From Brevundimonas sp. (GTDB lineage: Bacteria > Pseudomonadota > Alphaproteobacteria > Caulobacterales > Caulobacteraceae): a stretch of 20,354 nt of DNA. Of this stretch, positions 18,447 through 20,354 are shown piece after piece. The stretch lies in assembly GCA_022712235.1 (NCBI GenBank), contig JALAGW010000060.1, forward strand, positions 1-20,354, read 5' to 3'. A model generated the notes under the pieces. It was not told the origin of the DNA, did not search any database, and saw nothing but the letters and a program-made list of their open reading frames with translations. The position numbers were made by a program, and so were the translations under genes. Every line of letters starts with the position of its first letter. Within the stretch, counting starts at the first letter, position 1.

Positions 18447-20354
18447 ATGAACCGGCTGGCGCATGCCGCGCGGCGCTTTGCAGCGCGCTTCGCCAGGGGC
18501 GCAGGCGGCAATGTGGCCATGCTGTTCGCCCTGGCCCTGCCGGTGCTGCTCATGGTGTCGTTCGGCGCCATCGACATCCACCAGGCGTCCAAGGTCAAGG
18601 CGGATCTGCAGGACGCGCTGGACGCCGCGGCCCTGGCGGCGGCACGCACCAATTTCACGGCGGACGACGACTTGAATCGGGTGGGACTGGCCGCGCTGAA
18701 GGCCAATATGCCCGCCTATTTCGAGGCGGATGGGGACGGCAAGCTGATACGCGACGAGGCCAGTTTCAGACTGGTGGAGAACACCGTCGTCGCCGACGCG
18801 CGCGTGGACGTGAAGGTCCTGGTCGCGAACATCGTCCTGCCGCCCTACGGCAAGATCCTTGATGACTACCTGCCCGTGGGGAGCCGTTCGGAAGTCCTGC
18901 GCGCATCCAGGGACATTGAAGTCGGCCTGGTGCTGGACGTCACGGGGTCGATGCGGGGGACGCGGATCGCGGACCTGAAGGATGCTGCGCGGGAACTGGT
19001 CAAGATCGTCGTCCAGGACGAGGACAAGCAGACCCCCTTCTATTCACGCATGGCGATCATTCCCTATTCATCGGGAGTCAATCTTGATGCGACCGCCAAC
19101 GGCTTTGGCGACTATCGAACCCTGGCGCGCGGCGCGCAGCCAGCATCGCACAGGATTACCGGTGCGGCATGGTCATCGGGGTCGGCTATCTCGATCACCG
19201 GGGTGACGCGGGCGTCGCCCGGCGTGGTCACGGCCAGCGGACATGGACTGAAGAACGGCGATTTCGTCTGGATTCGGGACGTATCCGGCATGAAGCAGTT
19301 GAATGATCGCGCCTATCGCGTGGCCAACGCCGCCTCCAACACCCTGAGGCTGGAAGCCTTCAATGGCTCGTCGTGGAGCACCGTCAGCACATCAAGCTAC
19401 AGCAGCTTCAAGTCCGGCAACGGCAAGCTGCAGAAATGCCTGGTGTCCGACTGTTCGGTGGTGGTCACGGCCGCGGGTCATGGGCTCGCCGCGACGGACC
19501 CGGACACGGGCGCGCCCGGCACGGTCTATATCCGCAACGTACGCGGCATGACCCAGATCAACGACAGGGGCTTCGAGATCGCCAATGTCACCAGCAACAG
19601 CTTCTCGATCGGGGTGAACGGCGCTGACTACGACCCCTACAGTTCGGGCGGCGACGCCTTCTGCGGCGCCGACGGCTGCGCATATCGCGTCTATCGAAAC
19701 GTCTCTGGCAACGTCCTTTCCTATCCCCTCAGCGATTGCGTGACCGAACGGACAGGCGCCAACTATAATACCGAGGTCAGCGCCTCCTCTTCCCATGTGG
19801 GGCGGCTGTATCCGAGCAGCAGCGGCGACAATATGTGCACCAAGTCGCCCATCCTGCCGCTGACGGCGGATCGCGACGCCATGTATGATCTGATCGGGGT
19901 GTCCTCGAACGTGAAGTCCGGTCTTCAGGCCGGGGGGTTCACCGCCGGTCAGATCGGCCTGGCCTGGGGCTGGTACGCCGTGTCGCCCGAGTTCGCCTCC
20001 TTCTGGCCGACGGCGCCGGCCGAGTATAATCCGCAGCGGACGCTGAAGGCGGTCGTCCTGATGACCGACGGCGAGTTCAACATGAGCCATTGTTCGGGCG
20101 TCATGGCCCGCAACTCCGGCGGCGGCGCTGACCGCATCGCCTGCGACGCCGCGCGAGATTCCTACGCCCAGGCCAGGGCCCTGTGCACGGCGATCAAGAA
20201 CCGCGACATCGTCCTCTACACCGTGGGCTTCCAGGTCTCGGCCACCAGCACGGCGGGGCGCTTCCTGGAAAGCTGCGCCTCGGGCTCGGAGCGTTTCCAC
20301 ATCGCTTCCTCAAGCACGGACCTGACCGAGGCCTTCAAGGCGATTGGCCGGGAC
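18447..20354 (+). CDS. TadG-like pilus-assembly protein with von Willebrand factor A domain (3' end outside window)
   Basis: The frame is open to the window edge, giving 636 residues so far. A TadE/TadG-type N terminus (GNVAMLFALALPVLLMVSFG) is the membrane anchor, followed by ALDAAALAAAR typical of the family. A vWA domain has the metal-site motif DVTGSM (164-169, Thr in place of the usual first Ser), RMAIIPYSSGVN, and MTDGE (539-543) much later. Between these lie two related inserts (260-302 and 339-388) sharing VVTAxGHGL, VxIRxVxGM and NDR; they resemble FCCH-type beta domains. Such proteins act at the envelope with the Tad/Flp pilus system. The start is uncertain. AAGGAG abuts the ATG at 18447, too close to serve it, and in-frame GTG 18423 and ATG 18381 are alternatives. 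No other tad gene is in view. Confidence 0.85.
   Translation, partial: MNRLAHAARRFAARFARGAGGNVAMLFALALPVLLMVSFGAIDIHQASKVKADLQDALDAAALAAARTNFTADDDLNRVGLAALKANMPAYFEADGDGKLIRDEASFRLVENTVVADARVDVKVLVANIVLPPYGKILDDYLPVGSRSEVLRASRDIEVGLVLDVTGSMRGTRIADLKDAARELVKIVVQDEDKQTPFYSRMAIIPYSSGVNLDATANGFGDYRTLARGAQPASHRITGAAWSSGSAISITGVTRASPGVVTASGHGLKNGDFVWIRDVSGMKQLNDRAYRVANAASNTLRLEAFNGSSWSTVSTSSYSSFKSGNGKLQKCLVSDCSVVVTAAGHGLAATDPDTGAPGTVYIRNVRGMTQINDRGFEIANVTSNSFSIGVNGADYDPYSSGGDAFCGADGCAYRVYRNVSGNVLSYPLSDCVTERTGANYNTEVSASSSHVGRLYPSSSGDNMCTKSPILPLTADRDAMYDLIGVSSNVKSGLQAGGFTAGQIGLAWGWYAVSPEFASFWPTAPAEYNPQRTLKAVVLMTDGEFNMSHCSGVMARNSGGGADRIACDAARDSYAQARALCTAIKNRDIVLYTVGFQVSATSTAGRFLESCASGSERFHIASSSTDLTEAFKAIGRD

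Noticed and set aside
16565..18706. A 713-residue open frame on the minus strand across the WD40 and mtgA genes
   Set aside because: It is antisense to two genes with clear family motifs. The translation is low-complexity, rich in Asp, His, Gln and Arg, as antisense frames of GC-rich genes usually are.
19392..20300. A 302-residue minus-strand frame antisense to the TadG-like gene
   Set aside because: The plus-strand frame is open to the window edge and contains the vWA motifs and a membrane anchor. The antisense frame shows no domain.

Overview
The window is GC-rich, densely coded and lies in an alphaproteobacterial chromosome. Several features point to the Caulobacteraceae, probably Brevundimonas or a close relative. 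These are the order lptC-lptA-lptB-rpoN-hpf-ptsN, the alphaproteobacterial small families DUF1150 and DUF2093, a class A Hsp20, a C-terminally extended L21, and a TadG-like von Willebrand protein behind mtgA. The genus is an inference from gene content. No phage, transposase, CRISPR array or plasmid gene was seen.

Layout. 1-368 is the 3' end of an OmpA-family envelope protein with a strong terminator. 545-1870 is UDP-glucose 6-dehydrogenase, convergent with a Gly-zipper/OmpA lipoprotein (1929-2603, minus); a bidirectional terminator separates them. 2743-3542 is a heat-shock unit: an RNA leader that folds like a ROSE thermometer, hsp20, and a DUF1150 gene. 3601-9063 (minus) is a long core block: RNase D, lptC, lptA, lptB, rpoN, hpf and ptsN. 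It links LPS export to the sigma-54/PTS-Ntr module. 9222-9308 is tRNA-Leu(CAG) on the minus strand, with a clear promoter and a 36-bp near-perfect palindrome behind it. 9433-10987 (minus) holds a GNAT acetyltransferase, rpmA and rplU; the rplU leader has a sigma-70 promoter and a terminator-like hairpin.

11188-15623 (plus) holds a cyclopropane-synthase-like methyltransferase, then a probable metal-handling group: a polytopic membrane protein with an HX5H motif, a His-rich CDF exporter, a His-rich COG0523 (CobW-like) GTPase, and a translationally coupled DUF2093 protein. 15631-15835 is a pair of inverted REP-like repeats that fill the space between convergent genes. They supply the last codons and the stop of an alpha/beta hydrolase (15820-16509, minus). 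16607-18319 (plus) holds a WD40-type beta-propeller and the monofunctional transglycosylase mtgA. 18447 to the end is the 5' part of a TadG-like protein whose vWA domain is interrupted by two related beta-type inserts.

Most genes are ordinary envelope, translation and regulation housekeeping. The observations most worth a second look are the ROSE-like leader of hsp20, the attenuator-like rplU leader, the metal-handling block with two similar AT-rich dyads, the methyltransferase lacking several bicarbonate-binding residues, the repeat that ends the hydrolase gene, and the duplicated insert in the TadG-like protein.
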